Shown here piece by piece: positions 12,727 through 25,372 of a DNA stretch of 64,000 bases (position 1 is its first letter; each line of letters opens with the position of its first letter). Under the pieces are notes generated by a model, which was not told the DNA's origin, ran no database searches, and saw only the letters and a program-made list of their open reading frames with translations. Origin of the DNA: Litsea cubeba (lineage: Eukaryota > Streptophyta > Magnoliopsida > Laurales > Lauraceae); the NCBI GenBank assembly GCA_012931725.1, contig CM022951.1:73078832-73142831 (forward strand), in the 5' to 3' direction. The translations under genes and the position numbers were made by a program.

Positions 12727-15700
12727 ATGGCACAAAGGAACATACTCTGTACGGATAGAGTACTTGATCTGGAAATAGAGCTGGGCCAAATTCACCATCC
12801 AAAACTTAATGTCCTTTTGGGTAACACTATTGATCTCACAGACCCAAGTATTCATACTGTGTTATCAGCTTCAGGGAGCACTACAAATGTTGATCCGTGG
12901 CGATTATCCGACAATCATAACGCCGGCGTATTTTATGGAAATGAATGTGACAATCTGCAGCAGCACCATCATCATTCAGTTCCAAATCTTGATGCAGAAG
13001 GTGCTACTCCCTCCGTATATAATCCATACATGATCCCATCATCGACCAGCAGCATATTCCCTATGTTATTGAATCAGGGTTCTGCAGATTACATGCCATC
13101 TTCAAGCAATCATGGAGTTATTGGTGTTGGTGTAGATGATAATGGAAGGAACAACTTTTTGGATGGCATCCAAGGTCCTTGGAAAAGATTTAATGCAGAG
13201 GTGGTCCCAGGGAGCCATCATTATGATGATGGATCAACAAGTTCAAGTTCATCTTCATTGGGTGTTCCAATGAATTCCAGACCTCAACAGTGGGATGAAC
13301 CATTTGAACCTGGCAGCTTTGTGTTTGACACTGTGACCTTTACCCCATCTGGGTATAGAGGACGTGGAGCTCTTTCGATTACTGAAGGATCTCAGAGAAG
13401 TGTGAGGAGCAAAGCGAATGCCATTGGCCTTCATCCTGACTCTGCTTTGGCATATCATCATGACCATCCACTTCAAGGGAGCTGCATGGTTCGATCTTTT
13501 CAGCTGGCAAGCAATGCTTCGGTGGAGCAGTTTGGAAATAACTATGGTGATGCTAACAGTTCCAATTGGAATTTTGCGCTTCCTGTACCTCATTTACATG
13601 GTTAGCTCATTTGAAGGTTTCTTTCAAGATCTATGGTGTTTATCTATAGAGGTGTTAACAGATACCATAATTTTGTGATTAGTCATCAGATTCCATAATT
13701 TCAAGTCTCAACACTTGGCTGCAAATGTAATGATGAACTTTGTGATAATTTTTAAAGTATTTGTAGGGTTTTTAGTAATTGTAATAATGTGGTTAGGATT
13801 AGATTGCTGGATTCAGTAGGATAAAAAAGGCTGAGATTATTTGCTAGCCTTACATGTATTGTGAAAGACCCTTTTTTAACTAATTGGAAAGGATTCTTAT
13901 CATTGAGTTCATGAAATGTATTGATTTTGCTCCAAAATTGAGAAAACCCTTTGTTGTTGTTCCTCTTACTGGATGATTTCTTCATAAAATTGTTTCCTTT
14001 ATCTTCTATTGTAATTAATTTTTTTATGTAGAGATTTTCGCCGCATCAGATTCAGTTTCTAGTTTCCACACTGCCTAAAATTTAGAGAAGAATAACAATA
14101 ACATGCATATTCTGCCAATGTTTTGAGTTCACTTAGGGATGCAGGACGCAAAACGTAGTGCTACCTTAAAGTGAAGCAGAAGAAGATCCTTTTCATTGTA
14201 TGTATTTTATTATATTAGTCGTCTTCTATTAAAAAAATATACTTTCCTTTATTTAGTGATGTGTTCTTAGTCAGCTAGAAAAATGAAAAACTGATATATT
14301 TTTTTTTTCTTTTTTTCATTGGCTGTTTGCCTGTGGGTATCAATTTATCTATGGTTTTTTCTCAAACTCTATTTGTGTAGCAATTTATGATCTCTAGTGT
14401 TTTCAAACTTCTATTCATGATTTTAATGTTAGTATTAGTATTGAAGAGCTCTGTTCATAGTTTCCCTTGGTTATCTCCAGGAAGAAGTGTTAGTGGAGGC
14501 CTTCTCCAGATTGGAAGTATGACTGGACTGGAATATCAGCAGGACACTGTGTCCAGCAGCAATTTGGCAATTATCTTGCATCCTTCTTCCTTGCAATACC
14601 ACCACAGCCACCTTCCTCCTCTACACATGCAAGGAGTCAGTTATAATTATCATCCTCAACTACCAGCACCATCCTACAGGAACCCTACAAACTGCATTTC
14701 GCATCAATGTACGATAATCTCTTCTCGGGATGGTCCAGGTTATGCATCTTGGTATCAAAGATCTTTTACATCTGGTGGGGACGGGATCTACAGGCCTAAC
14801 CAAAGGGCATCTCAGTCTGCTTCTGATGATCTCAATAGACGATTGATGCTTCTATCATCAGAGGTGATTCCTTATCTTAATTTTCTTGTTTTATTTGTAA
14901 TTTACCTATCATCTTCTTCTTGTGACCTAGAAATGGTGTAATTACACAAATGTGCCCACATGTTTGGTTTTGTTTCTGAGAGTACTCATCTAGTTGTGAA
15001 GAAAGTAAGTTCTTGAGAGAATGATCTGTGAAATGGATGTATCCTATAGAATATTCTTCCATTTTTCAGGAAATTTTATACCTGTACAGAGGAGATGTAC
15101 AGGATCCAATCTTTTAATCACCAGGACCATAAATGGGAGTTGTTTATCATTGTTCACTGCCACTGCAATCAAAGCATCATCCCATCTATCATGTAATTGT
15201 CTTTGTTTGTTCTGCAGAAAATAGTAATATATATTTTAATTAGCAAATACATTTTTTAGATTATTGTCCAATTAATATGTAAAAGCTTATCAGACCAGGA
15301 TTCACCTTTCAGTTGTTTAATTTTGTTTGGAGTCTGGATGGTGAGGGACACCAGACCAGGACCATTCTCATATAGATGCACGACAGCACATGTTAGCACA
15401 TTGCCAAACCATGCTAACCAGCTTACAATGAGAACTGGAGGAGTAGAGTTTGAGCTATGATTCCCGGATTCTTAAATATAAGAAGGTTATATCTGTTTTG
15501 TATTGTATCTTATAGCATTATGTTTATATGTAAGATCCATGTATATGCCGTATTAATGGTGTGTCCTTGCTATGTCCATGTGGTATCTTGGTAGATAGAT
15601 TAATGTTTATCTGCACTCTCCATCAGCACTAGCAATTGTGTTATGTTCTCTGATGTCAATAACAGATCGTGAAGTTCATCAGTGTATCCGTAAGTTGGCT

Positions 15701-16935
15701 TTCTTTTAGTGCATGTAGGATGTTGCAGTGCTAGTGTCCCCACCAGGCTTGCATGGAGCTGGAAATCTCATTGATCAACACAGAGACATGCGGCTCGATA
15801 TAGATGACATGTCTTATGAGGTAAAAAATGCTTAATATTTAATAAATGGAACTATTTATTTATTTTTATCTTTTTTTTAAATCATTGGTAAAATGTTTTT
15901 TTTTTTTTTGTTTGAGAGAAAATATGAAGCACTGACACTTAAAAAGGAACATGGAAAATAATTAAAATTAAATCTTTTCTTTGCAAAATGATGTCCAGAA
16001 TCCAAACTCAGTGGGCATGTATCATGTGATGACCACTTGGGTGGACTGGCATGAATGGAGAATGGTGCATAGGATTAGCAAAATTCTTTTTGTTTGTTGG
16101 TGCCATTTCTCAAAACCATGATCCAATGGTCTAGACCATAGGTTCCAACCATCTTGACCAGGCAGAGATTGGCATTAGCAAAATTCTTATGACATGATGA
16201 TTGTTATGTATTGTTGATTTTTAAGTTTTGTTTTGCAAATGCAGGAACTTCTAGCCTTGGAGGAACAAATTGGAGATGTAAACACTGGTTTGTCTGAAGA
16301 AACCATCTCTATATGTCTAAGGACAAGAATCCATGCTTCAAGCACACCTTCTCCTCCTAGACAGTCATCAGAAATGGTCCAGGTGGACATGAACTGCACT
16401 ATATGCCAGGTAAATCTACAAGCTAGACAACTCTCTTTCCTTCAATCAGATGAATTAATTAGTTGTTAGTATCTTAGGATTTTTTGTGCGGAAACATTTC
16501 CATTTTGATAGAAAGCAATATCTACAGACCATTCTTTAGTTTGGTGCAACAATTTCTGCACTTACTTTTTCTCCCTCTTGTCAACTAATTTTCTCATAGA
16601 ATGAATTTGTCATAGAAAATTGTGCATGTTAATTCAGTACCTATTAGAAGTTCACACTCCCTAGCGCGTCCTTTGATTTATTCCTCTATAGTTACCAACA
16701 TTATGCAAGTTATTGACCCTCCAGAGTGATTCTTCGGGTTGGAATGTTTGCTTGTTATATTTCAATTTACATCTAACTTGATATAATTCCGGGGTTTCAG
16801 GTTGACTATAGGGAGAATGAGAAGATTGGGATTCTGGAATGTGGACATGAATATCATGCCGACTGCATAAAGCAATGGTTGTTGTTGAAGAACATATGCC
16901 CAATCTGCAAAGCAACAGCATTGTCCGGAAGTTAA
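12727..16935 (+). CDS. RING-H2 E3 ubiquitin ligase, MBR/HIP-like, five exons, complete
   Basis: Probable E3 ubiquitin ligase of the MBR1/MBR2-HIP1 type: it would recruit an E2 through its RING-H2 domain and ubiquitylate unknown targets. Exons 12727-13600, 14481-14863, 15719-15820, 16245-16409 and 16801-16935; phases 1,0,0,0; 552 residues. The C-terminal RING-H2 is complete: C504-x2-C507-x14-C522-x-H524-x2-H527-x2-C530-x10-C541-x2-C544, within CTICQVDYRENEKIGILECG and HADCIKQWLLLKNICPICKA. The N-terminal ~400 residues are low-complexity, rich in Ser, Asn, His, Gly and Pro. They end in a short PAPSYRNPTN...GIYRPNQR stretch also seen in MBR relatives. The start is the first ATG after an in-frame TAA at 12703. 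The gene is divergent from REX4 and convergent with the RABA1 gene. Arabidopsis MBR proteins promote flowering through MED25; that role here is only inference. Confidence 0.93.
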
Positions 16936-18300
16936 AAAGAACAATGAGGTCAAAACGCGTTTTCATTTTTAATCTAGTGTTGTAATTTGTATAGAGAGAT
17001 GTTCGTTTACAGTGTTAATCACACACCATCCTTTCATTGACTTTCTGAAGTACCAAAGCAAAATCCAGTTGTTGGAACTGTACAAATTTCAAGCTTGTAA
17101 ATGGAATGAATATTAAATGTAATAATGGTGATGGTAAGCATCAACAATCATGTTTAGGATTTTGGCATAGTTAAATGTATGATGTTTTTGGTCATCTGGA
17201 TTAACATCTGAAATAATAAACAAATTACATAGAATTTGACTGCTTTCAAACAATTTATTTAGCAGTCGTCGTCATCGACACGATGGAGCTTGTTCAATCA
17301 AATTTGAGGTGGGCTAAATGAGCTCCATCAATTTAGTGTCCAAGCCGGCTAAAAGAGTCCTCTATGATGAACTTTTCAAATAATGTAAGTAGTAGTTTGG
17401 TTTTGTTACCCTCTGACTTCTCAATTGCCCATTCTCATCAATTGTCATCGTTGCACCCCAATTTACATGCCAAATTGAAGACGAAATTGGTGGATGTTCC
17501 TCGGGAGGGATCTATATTTCTGGCACCCCACTTCACATGCCAAGCAAAAACTTACCAATGACATTGACTTTGACGATTGAAAAATTCGTTAATTTATTTC
17601 ACTAGCACAATAATCCGTGCTAAGCACAGGCATGACCCACATGGCTAGGTCACCGCTCCAACTACTTTTGACAATTTTTTTTAAAAACAATTACATGTTG
17701 GTATTGTGAGATGTAGTCGAGGTTAGTTATTTAAAAGGGCAAAAGGGGGTTAGTTCAAATCTCATTACTTATAAATTTTTAGGTTTTTTTTTATCAACGC
17801 TCAATTTTAAAAAGTCAAAATTAAAAGGAATCTGATCAAAATTGAATTCAAAGCCCTCGACTTTAATATATTATAATTATTTTAATATATTATAATTGAC
17901 ATGGGTACTGGGGAATGGATAATGCCGACTTTTTAGATGGCTCTCCCTCTAAAAGCCATTAGTTGAGCCAATTTCCAGGAAACTAAAATTGAGCTAAGTT
18001 CAGCATTTGCTTTCGGCGGAACAAATCGAAACAGAAATGTCATTCAAAGATTCTGATCTTATTGCAGAAAGCAGGCCATGGCAGAATACACAGACTAATC
18101 CATGCTTAGTGTTCCCTGAGCTTAACTACAAAATCTTAATGTCCTTTTGTTATACTGCTGTGCCGTCTTGCTTTCCACTGTCCCTTCACCATAAACATGA
18201 TTTGGATTAAAAAATACAAAAGTTGGTCAGAAATGGAGCTGAAGTGGACAGAAAACAGATTAATTGCACGCAGTTTGTAATTATGATGAAAACTCAAGGA
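16936..18300. other. 3' UTR and intergenic DNA, no gene seen
   Basis: It begins with the RING-ligase 3' UTR. After 17000 the sequence is AT-rich with no conserved reading frame. A small palindromic TTTAATATATTATAATTA-like patch lies near 17860-17900. Confidence 0.45.
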
Positions 18301-18319
18301 GTGTTGGTGAAATAAAACA

Positions 18320-18800
18320 TTTGTTCAAATACAGGGATGCTTTCTGTTACTGCTGCAGTTGCAAAGAGCTATTCTCGAGTCAGATTGGGGAATGGTGGTT
18401 ACCCAACTGTTTGGGGTCAAGGGAAAATGGACATGTGGTCTACAGGAGCAATAGGGCCAACAGATCACAAGGCTCATGAAGATGCAGTCTTGGCAGTCCT
18501 GCGGCTGACACCTTCGCGAGGATGAGTCCAAAGGGTTGGGCCTGCATGGGACGAGGATCTTAAAAGTTACATACCGCCTTTTGTTGATTCAGAGTACAAG
18601 GGTTGGGCCTGCATGGGATGAGGATCTTCAAAGTTACATACTGCCTTTTGTTGAATCAGAGTACAAATCTCAATTTAAAGATAGCAGTAACCGGGAACTG
18701 ATTTTTCTTTGGCAGAAAGGAGTTGATGGGTTAGGCATTTCATTTTTTCCACTTTGCTGGACTACATTCAGATGTCTATATCTTGTTTTGAATTGAGAGT
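18320..18800 (+). other. coding-like but unrecognised segment with a 67-bp tandem duplication
   Basis: An acceptor-like TTCAAATACAG precedes an open frame at 18337-18525 with non-repetitive, protein-like composition (GNGGYPTVWGQGKMDMWSTG, then GPTDHKAHEDAVLAVLRL). A 67-bp unit follows twice in tandem (18531-18597 and 18598-18664, about 95% identical), each reading VGPAWDEDL(K/Q)SYI(P/L)PFV(D/E)SEYK in one frame. The duplication is not a multiple of three and stops separate the pieces. I do not recognise the family. It is more likely a decayed gene fragment than an active gene. Confidence 0.4.
18531..18664. repeat. 67-bp direct tandem duplication
   Basis: Two copies with exact period 67, starting AAGGGTTGGGCCTGCATGGG at 18531 and at 18598, differing at only a few positions. 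The high identity suggests a fairly recent duplication. Confidence 0.9.
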
Positions 18801-19358
18801 AATTTCCAGTCAAAAGAAGCCAGAAGATGGATGCAGTTCTCTGTTTCACAGAAACTGATAAACAGGGAGGAAAGAAGGACAAGTTTAGTCAGTTTGAAAA
18901 CAATAACACATCTACCACAGTAATGGGTTAATCCTGCATTAGATGCTGCAGTCATTGTTTTTGTTTTTTTTAATCTCAAAAGAACTAATCATCAAGTCAC
19001 ATACAAGTGGAGTGCATCCAAAATACAATGATCAGAAACAATGAAATATGACAGCCCTTGAATACAAAAACAAATATTAAAAGTAATAAATTGATAAAAG
19101 TTGAAATAAATGCCAAAAAAAAAGTCTGTGCCAGATGTTAAAGGGACTGAATCATGAAAATTCCACTGGATTTTGAACCTACCTTCCGTTGCAACAGACA
19201 AGCTTAATATCTCAATACCCGGCAGAGCAGCTGATGTGTGTAAGAAGCATTTTCATGTGTGTCATGACCAGATCAACTTGAACAGGCAACACAACAAAGA
19301 GGAATCCCATAGAAGAAAATTAATATTGCACGGTTACCTCGATTCCTCCCTTAAATTA

Positions 19359-22300
19359 CTAGGAAGAGCAACATCCACCCTTGTTCACAGCTGATACATC
19401 ATCCTTGCTTCCTACATTTATCGTCTGTCCCTTGGGCAAAGCAGCTGGATCGTCACCAACATCAAGAGCTTTCCTGCTGACAACACGGTAGATTTGAGTG
19501 AGAACTTCTGTGAAGGCATTCTCCACGTTCATAGATTCGAGGGCAGATGTCTCCATGAAAAAGGTGTTCTCTCTTTCTGCAAAGGCCTTTACATCGTCAG
19601 TGGAAACAGCTCTCAAGTGGCGCAAGTCTGCCTTGTTACCCACAAGCATAATCACAATGTTCGAGTCTGTGTGATCTCTAAGCTCCTTTAACCATCTCTC
19701 TACATTCTCAAACGTGACATGGCGTGTTACATCATAGACAAGCAATGCACCTACAGCTCCTCGATAATATGCACTAGTAATTGCACGGTACCTTTATAGT
19801 GAAAAAGAATACGAATAGAAGGAATTATATCCACTGTAAAACCACATGACCAACAAAAACATAGGCCAGTCGTTGCATCAAGAGAAAAAACCAATGGCTT
19901 GGAACTAGAAATTTCCAGTAGAGTTCCTATGTTGGGATAGGTGAGGAAACTCGTGCCAACACAAAAACTCTATTGGGATTATCTCTAATTCCTGCAAAAA
20001 GGTGGAATTTCACTCATTCTTGGGAAGTTGAACTGTTCCAAGGATCAACAAAATTGTTATGTGAACTCTCCACTTTCAACAAAAACATCACAATGTTAAT
20101 AAGATGAAATCCTTCGCCCCACAATCCTAAGGTTTCCAGAGTTATTAGGAATGGAACTCTTTCTCATTCAAAAGTTCCATGGATCCAGACTATATCAGAA
20201 CAAGGAACAGCTCTTTCACTGTAAGCTATTCCTTTCAACATTGATGTGTCCTTTTGTCCTACTTGTTAGTGTGGACCAAATTTTGCTCACTGAGGACAAG
20301 TCCATATTTTATTTAATGAAGGATCCAAAGGGCCTACCAAACTTTACATGCATTGAGGCTTAGTTATGCCCCACACATGCACGCACTTTCACAACATACA
20401 GACAAACAATGTCCACTTATAAAATGTGCTTGTGAGATAAATGCTAAACATACAACATTCTGATTCAGTGATAGATCAAGGGCACAGGATTGCCAGCTGG
20501 ATACGTGTCAGACAATTTGCATGCGATAAATAAAAGGCTACTCCACTTAGAGATATCACAAGAAAGATATAATCTACTTATAGCAAAGACGATCACATAT
20601 AAAGACTGCATCACAAATCTATCTATTTGACATGTGGGTGATTTAAAATGAAAAATTGAAAGATGTGAGGGTAATCATCATACTGCAATATGCAAACAAC
20701 TTGGCTATAACTCAAGAAACAACCGACTCACTAAACATGCCAAAGATAAACTACAATAATAACAAAAATTGTCATACACAGGAAACATGGGAAAAGCAAC
20801 ATACAAATCATGTATGCAACAGGGTAGAGAATAGAAATGTATAAAGATTTTCAAAATTCATGATTACTTTATCTTTTGTTTATAAATACATACAACAGAA
20901 GATTTTCTATTCAGTATGTGCTGCTAAGAGTATGTATGTGAGGTTAAGAATAAACTTATATAGTCATAGCTGGCATTGGCATTAGGACTAATGTTTAGAC
21001 AAAAAGGATGCCATTCAGTCTATTGTGAAGGAAGTTATGGCCAACATTCTGATAGAGTACTGCAGAGAACTATGATGCCCAGACATGGATACGACCAGAT
21101 AAGGACACAGAAAGGAGATTGGCAATACAACTCTGCACTTTTGGGAAAAAAAACCCAGGACACATACAGATATGGACATCCAATCACTACAATATGAAAT
21201 TCACATGTTACATTAAATTTTGTATACAAAGTATTATTTTTTTTTTCTTATTTAGAACATTTCTCAATTAATGAAATTATCAATGTTTCTTGTTTGTATT
21301 ATTTTCTAACATTATCCTATGTTGAAACTTGAAAGTAAGAAAACTGATAGAACCACATGGATAATGGACTCAATACATTAGGATTTGTTCAACTCGTATC
21401 GTACAAGTATTGGTGCTAAATCAAGTAACTGGAATGTGTATCATATCTATCCGTTATAGGTATGCTAGGCACATGAATTATCTGAGTAACATTGGAAGAG
21501 AAATGAGCTTTAGGGTACCTTTTATTAAATTTATGCAGCTAAGATTACGCATATATATATATATAGATTATTTGAGTGTATAGCATTAGCATTAAGGGTT
21601 TATTGTTTAGACACACTATTCTAACTGGGAGATTTGAGGAAAATGATGTGCATTCCAATTTCCAGACTTTTTAAGTGGGATCTGTGGCTATTGCCTGAAT
21701 TAATATATTGCATGTGAAAGTGTTCATTTGATTGCCCTTATTCCTTTCCCCCACCCTCTACAAAGAAAAGTGGCAGAGTAGAAGAGTTTATCTTTTCCAC
21801 TTGCTTTCTCATGTTAACACTTCTTTTTAGCAATTCTCATTTTTTTCAGATGAATTTATTTATTCAGGTGTTTCTCTTCTTCATTAACATGTCTCCTAGT
21901 TCTCATCTTTTGGGTGAAATTAGTTCTTTTAGGTTTTTGTTTGCAGAAAAAAAAATGGTTTTTTAAAAAACCCATGAGAGCTAGAATCTATATTCTTACT
22001 CAAGAGGTAGAAAAGAAAAAATTCAACTCATTACACAAAACAACAGAAACTGAATGAGCAAAATTATCACCACAATTATGAAGTGGGCACTCTAGCAACA
22101 ACCTAATGCAATAATCATGAAATTGAAACCTACTTTAAAGGCACTAAGTTGAATTATTCTGAAAGGAAACAATACTGGCAAGGCAAATCAAACTGACGTT
22201 TTATGGTTCCAAAAACCCTAACATTTGTGAAGAAGAAACAAAAACAAAAAAAAGATGTATGGAAACGAACGAGAATGAAAAGAAAGGGATTCATGAGGAA

Positions 22301-22558
22301 GGAGATTGGATGGAAATAGAAGGAGAGCAGAAGATGAAACCTTTCTTGGCCAGCAGTGTCCCAAATCTGGGCCTTGACAACCTTATCATCGACGCGGATG
22401 CTGCGAGTGGCGAATTCAACCCCGATCGTGGATTTTGATTCGAGGCTGAACTCATTTCTTGTGAACCTCGAGAGAAGATTGGATTTCCCAACGCCAGAAT
22501 CGCCGATCAAAACGACCTTGAAAAGATAATCGTAATCGTCGTCGGCTCTGTATGCCAT
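19359..22558 (-). CDS. RABA1: RABA1-subfamily small GTPase, two exons, complete
   Basis: Rab11-type small GTPase of the plant RABA1 clade, which directs trafficking between the trans-Golgi/recycling compartment and the plasma membrane. Exon 1 is 22558-22341 and exon 2 is 19791-19359; AG|G at the junction restores QERYRAITSAYYRG. The protein is 216 residues, typical for the clade. Visible motifs: P-loop GDSGVGKS (residues 19-26), switch I with T44-I-G, WDTAGQE (66-72), NKAD (125-128), ETSA (153-156) and the double-cysteine prenylation end GGCCSS (Cys213, Cys214). Near-complete agreement with RABA1 sequences, including DDDYDYLFK and RHVTFENVERWLKELRDHT, makes this call secure; the exact member (f, g or other) cannot be chosen. 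The single intron, 19792-22340, is 2.55 kb and contains no recognisable element beyond AT-rich tracts and a TA run near 21550. Confidence 0.97.
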
Positions 22559-22976
22559 TGCTTTCGTTTCTTTTTTTTTTTTCCTTTCTTCTTTCCTTCT
22601 CTCTTCGACCCTTCCTTGGGATTATAATTAATACAATCTTACAGGTCTAATTCATCACATATTTACTCGAATATTTAGTAATCTTACTCTTATTGAAGTA
22701 AACGGCTTGTTTGGTAACTTCACTGATAAAGTAATAAAGTAATGTGAAGTGAAATGTCAAATTAAGAAAAAAAAAGGAGGGATTAAATAAAAAGGTGATT
22801 TTGCCTTTTCTCATTTACTAAAATAAGAATGTAGTTTTCTTTATTTTTTTAAAAAAATAGAATATGGCATTTTGTTATTTTTAGTGATATGAAAAATAAC
22901 TTTTTTTTTACCGTTTAAAGTAGAGGTGTCTTTTAAAATTTGGTATTTTTTTTTACTTGACACAGGTTTTTTTTAT
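22559..22976. other. RABA1 upstream region
   Basis: A T/C-rich stretch directly upstream of the RABA1 start (22559-22620) looks like a pyrimidine-rich leader. AT-rich DNA with poly-T runs follows, up to the MULE target duplication at 22968. Confidence 0.4.
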
Positions 22977-24193
22977 GAGGAATTTATGGGAAAAGTCCCC
23001 GTAGGACCCATACGTCTTACTAGGTCCCCGTATCATGTTGGACACGGGAAGGGTCCTCATGTGGCCCTTTTAATTATTTTTTTTTGTCATTTAACGATAT
23101 GGTCGATATTGACCATTATATCAATCAGATTTTCTTCAACGTATGTAATTGTCTAATTTGCTAAACACTACAGAATGGTCGATATTGACCATATCGCGAA
23201 ATAACAAGAAAAAATACGAATTTGCAGGTTCACCTGCAAATTCTCCGCCCACGCCTCCTCTTACTCCCCTTGGGTCTGCAAGTCCTTGGCCCCCATCCCC
23301 TCCCTCCCCCATTACCTGCAAGCCCAGGCCTTTTCCTCATATCCGCCTACAACCTCGCCTTCGTCTCCCCTCCCCTCTTCTCCCTTCTCCCTTCCCTTCA
23401 TGGTGATCCTCCATCCTCCTTCGACGAAGATGACCCTATATGCTCGCCGGCCTCCATTTATTCGTATCCTCTCTCTCCCTGCCTTCCTTGGTCCCATCCG
23501 CCGCTCTGGAGCAGCACCATCAAGCAAGAGAGAAACTCAATTTCTATTTGGATTCTGCAAATCGAGAGCAATCACTGCAGAATAGTCGATATCGACCATA
23601 TCACTAAATGACAAAAAAATGGCCACATGAGGACCCCTCTCATGTCAATCATTAGGGCTGCACAGAACCGGACCGCAGACCGGACCGGACCACAAAACCG
23701 GACCGGATTTGCGGTCTTGGTGGTCCAAATCCGGTCCGGTCCGGTCCGGACCAGACCGGAACGCATTTATTAAAATAATTTTTTTTTAATTTTTTTTTCA
23801 TAATCTTTGAGCCCATGAGGCATGAGCCTAGCACCCATTTGTAAAACCCATCATTCATTCATTTGACATTTGCCTACTTTTTAGATGTGAGGTGAAAATG
23901 AAAAAAAAAAAAAACAAAAAAAAATGAAAAAAAAATGAAAAGAAAAAAACAAAATGGAAACCGGTCCGGACCACTTTAAGTGGTCCAACCGGACCGGTTT
24001 GGACCGGTTTGGACCGGACCGCTTATAAGTGGTCCGGTCCGGTCCTTCATTTTGGCCGGACTGGAAATCCGGTCCGACCGGATTCCGGTCCGAAAACCGG
24101 ACCGGAAATCCGGTCGATCACCCCTATCAATCATGATACAGGGACCTAGTAAGACGTATGGGGTCCTACGAGGACTTTTCTCGTAAATTCCTC
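22977..24193. mobile_element. Mutator-like long-TIR element (MULE) with captured CT-rich segment
   Basis: The terminal inverted repeats are about 140 bp. The left end starts GAGGAATTTATGGGAAAAGT; the right end, reverse-complemented, starts GAGGAATTTACGAGAAAAGT. The arms stay alignable up to a GTCGATAT(T/C)GAC palindrome. The flanks TTTTTTTAT (22968-22976) and TTTTCTTAT (24194-24202) form a 9-bp target duplication with one mismatch, as expected of MULEs. Between the arms, 23222-23580 is C/T-rich with no TIR similarity and could be captured host DNA (Pack-MULE style); no gene family was recognised in it. No transposase is present, so the element is non-autonomous. The right arm is interrupted by a younger hAT insertion. 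Confidence 0.85.
23653..24126. mobile_element. hAT-type non-autonomous element nested in the MULE right arm
   Basis: The ends are TAGGGCTGCACAGA and, reverse-complemented from the right, TAGGGGTGATCGACC. The element is flanked by a perfect 8-bp duplication, TCAATCAT, at 23645-23652 and 24127-24134, the hallmark of hAT insertion. The interior is filled with CCGGTCCGG/CCGGACCGG repeats facing each other across an A-rich middle, so it can fold back extensively. Confidence 0.9.
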
Positions 24194-24202
24194 TTTTCTT
24201 AT

Positions 24203-24510
24203 TGTGTCTTGAAATGTGCTAGGTCAGCAGTAAGGCTTGACGCCTTTTTTTTCCTCTTTCACTAAAAAAAAAAAGAAAAGAAAGGCCTTTTAGTAACAGA
24301 AAAAATTCGATTTAGCAACATTCTAAGATTAAATTGCGGGAAATCGGTGGAAAATAAAAATCGCTGGAAAATAGGACCTTCGTCCCATCCGACACAAAAG
24401 GTCACTTTTTTTGAAGTGTTTGCTTTCAAAAATGACAAATTTGGAGCTTCTGTTATTTAAATGTATAGTTTATGTTAGTGTTTAATGATTTTTATATAGC
24501 TTATTTAATT
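24203..24510. other. short spacer between two MULEs
   Basis: AT-rich DNA with an A-tract near 24265. No gene or repeat recognised. Confidence 0.4.
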
Positions 24511-25238
24511 TATAATCTTGAGGATTTAACCAGAAAAATCCCCTTAGACTTGTCAAAGCCAAAAAACGCCATCAATGTCTTATAAAGACCATAGTGATCA
24601 CAGGAGCTCTGTTTGGTATTTTTTTTTATTTTCCCTCTGAGCAGGGATATCCCTGCTCCTTTTACTTTAAAAAGTCCCAAAACCCTTTTTCCCCTTTTCG
24701 TTCTTCTTCATCTTCTTCTCTCTTTCACAATGATCAAGCTCAACCACCCCTTAGATCCAGACCCTAATCCTTCTTCTGCCATTAATTACCAGCACTAATG
24801 AAGAAGAAGAGACGGGAATTTCTCTAGCTTCATTTGGAAAAGGCGGCGAACTTCTTCCTAAACAAACTTAGGCACTAAAACAGAGTTATCAACTAAAAAG
24901 ATTGTCCAGATCCATCATCCAAGTGCACCAGTCAGCAATTTGTACTCCATAGAGGGGCTCAATTTGTACACCTCCCCCACCATTTTCCTTCTTTCTTCTC
25001 TGCAATGTATATGTACAATAAAAATAGATGATGGTGATTATATTAGAGAGAGAGAAGTGGGTAATGGATGGGAGAAGGGATAAGTTGTAACTGTAATGAT
25101 CACATTCTCCTTTTGATCTGGTCTTTTGGTGTTTTTTTTCTTTGAAGGATCCTAGCTTCAATGTAGTGGAAGGGAGAAGAACTTGGGAGAAGAACGAAAA
25201 GGGAAAAAGGGGTTTTGCAACCCCGGTCTTCGTGTGGG

Positions 25239-25372
25239 CGGGGATATCCCCGTCTCAACTGATACCACTTTGAGAGACAACACCCAGGGAGCCGGGGATA
25301 TCCCCGCCCAAATTAGTACTGTAAACGGGGATATCCCTGCTTGTGTTAGTGCTATGAGCGGGGATATCCCCG
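25239..25372. repeat. left array of CGGGGATATCCCCG palindromes
   Basis: Four copies at 25239-25252, 25293-25306, 25326-25339 (one mismatch) and 25359-25372, separated by unrelated 20-40-bp spacers. The matching right-arm array is at 25897-26030, and a further single copy lies in each outer arm (24639-24658 and 26445-26464, GAGCAGGGATATCCCTGCTC). Confidence 0.92.
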
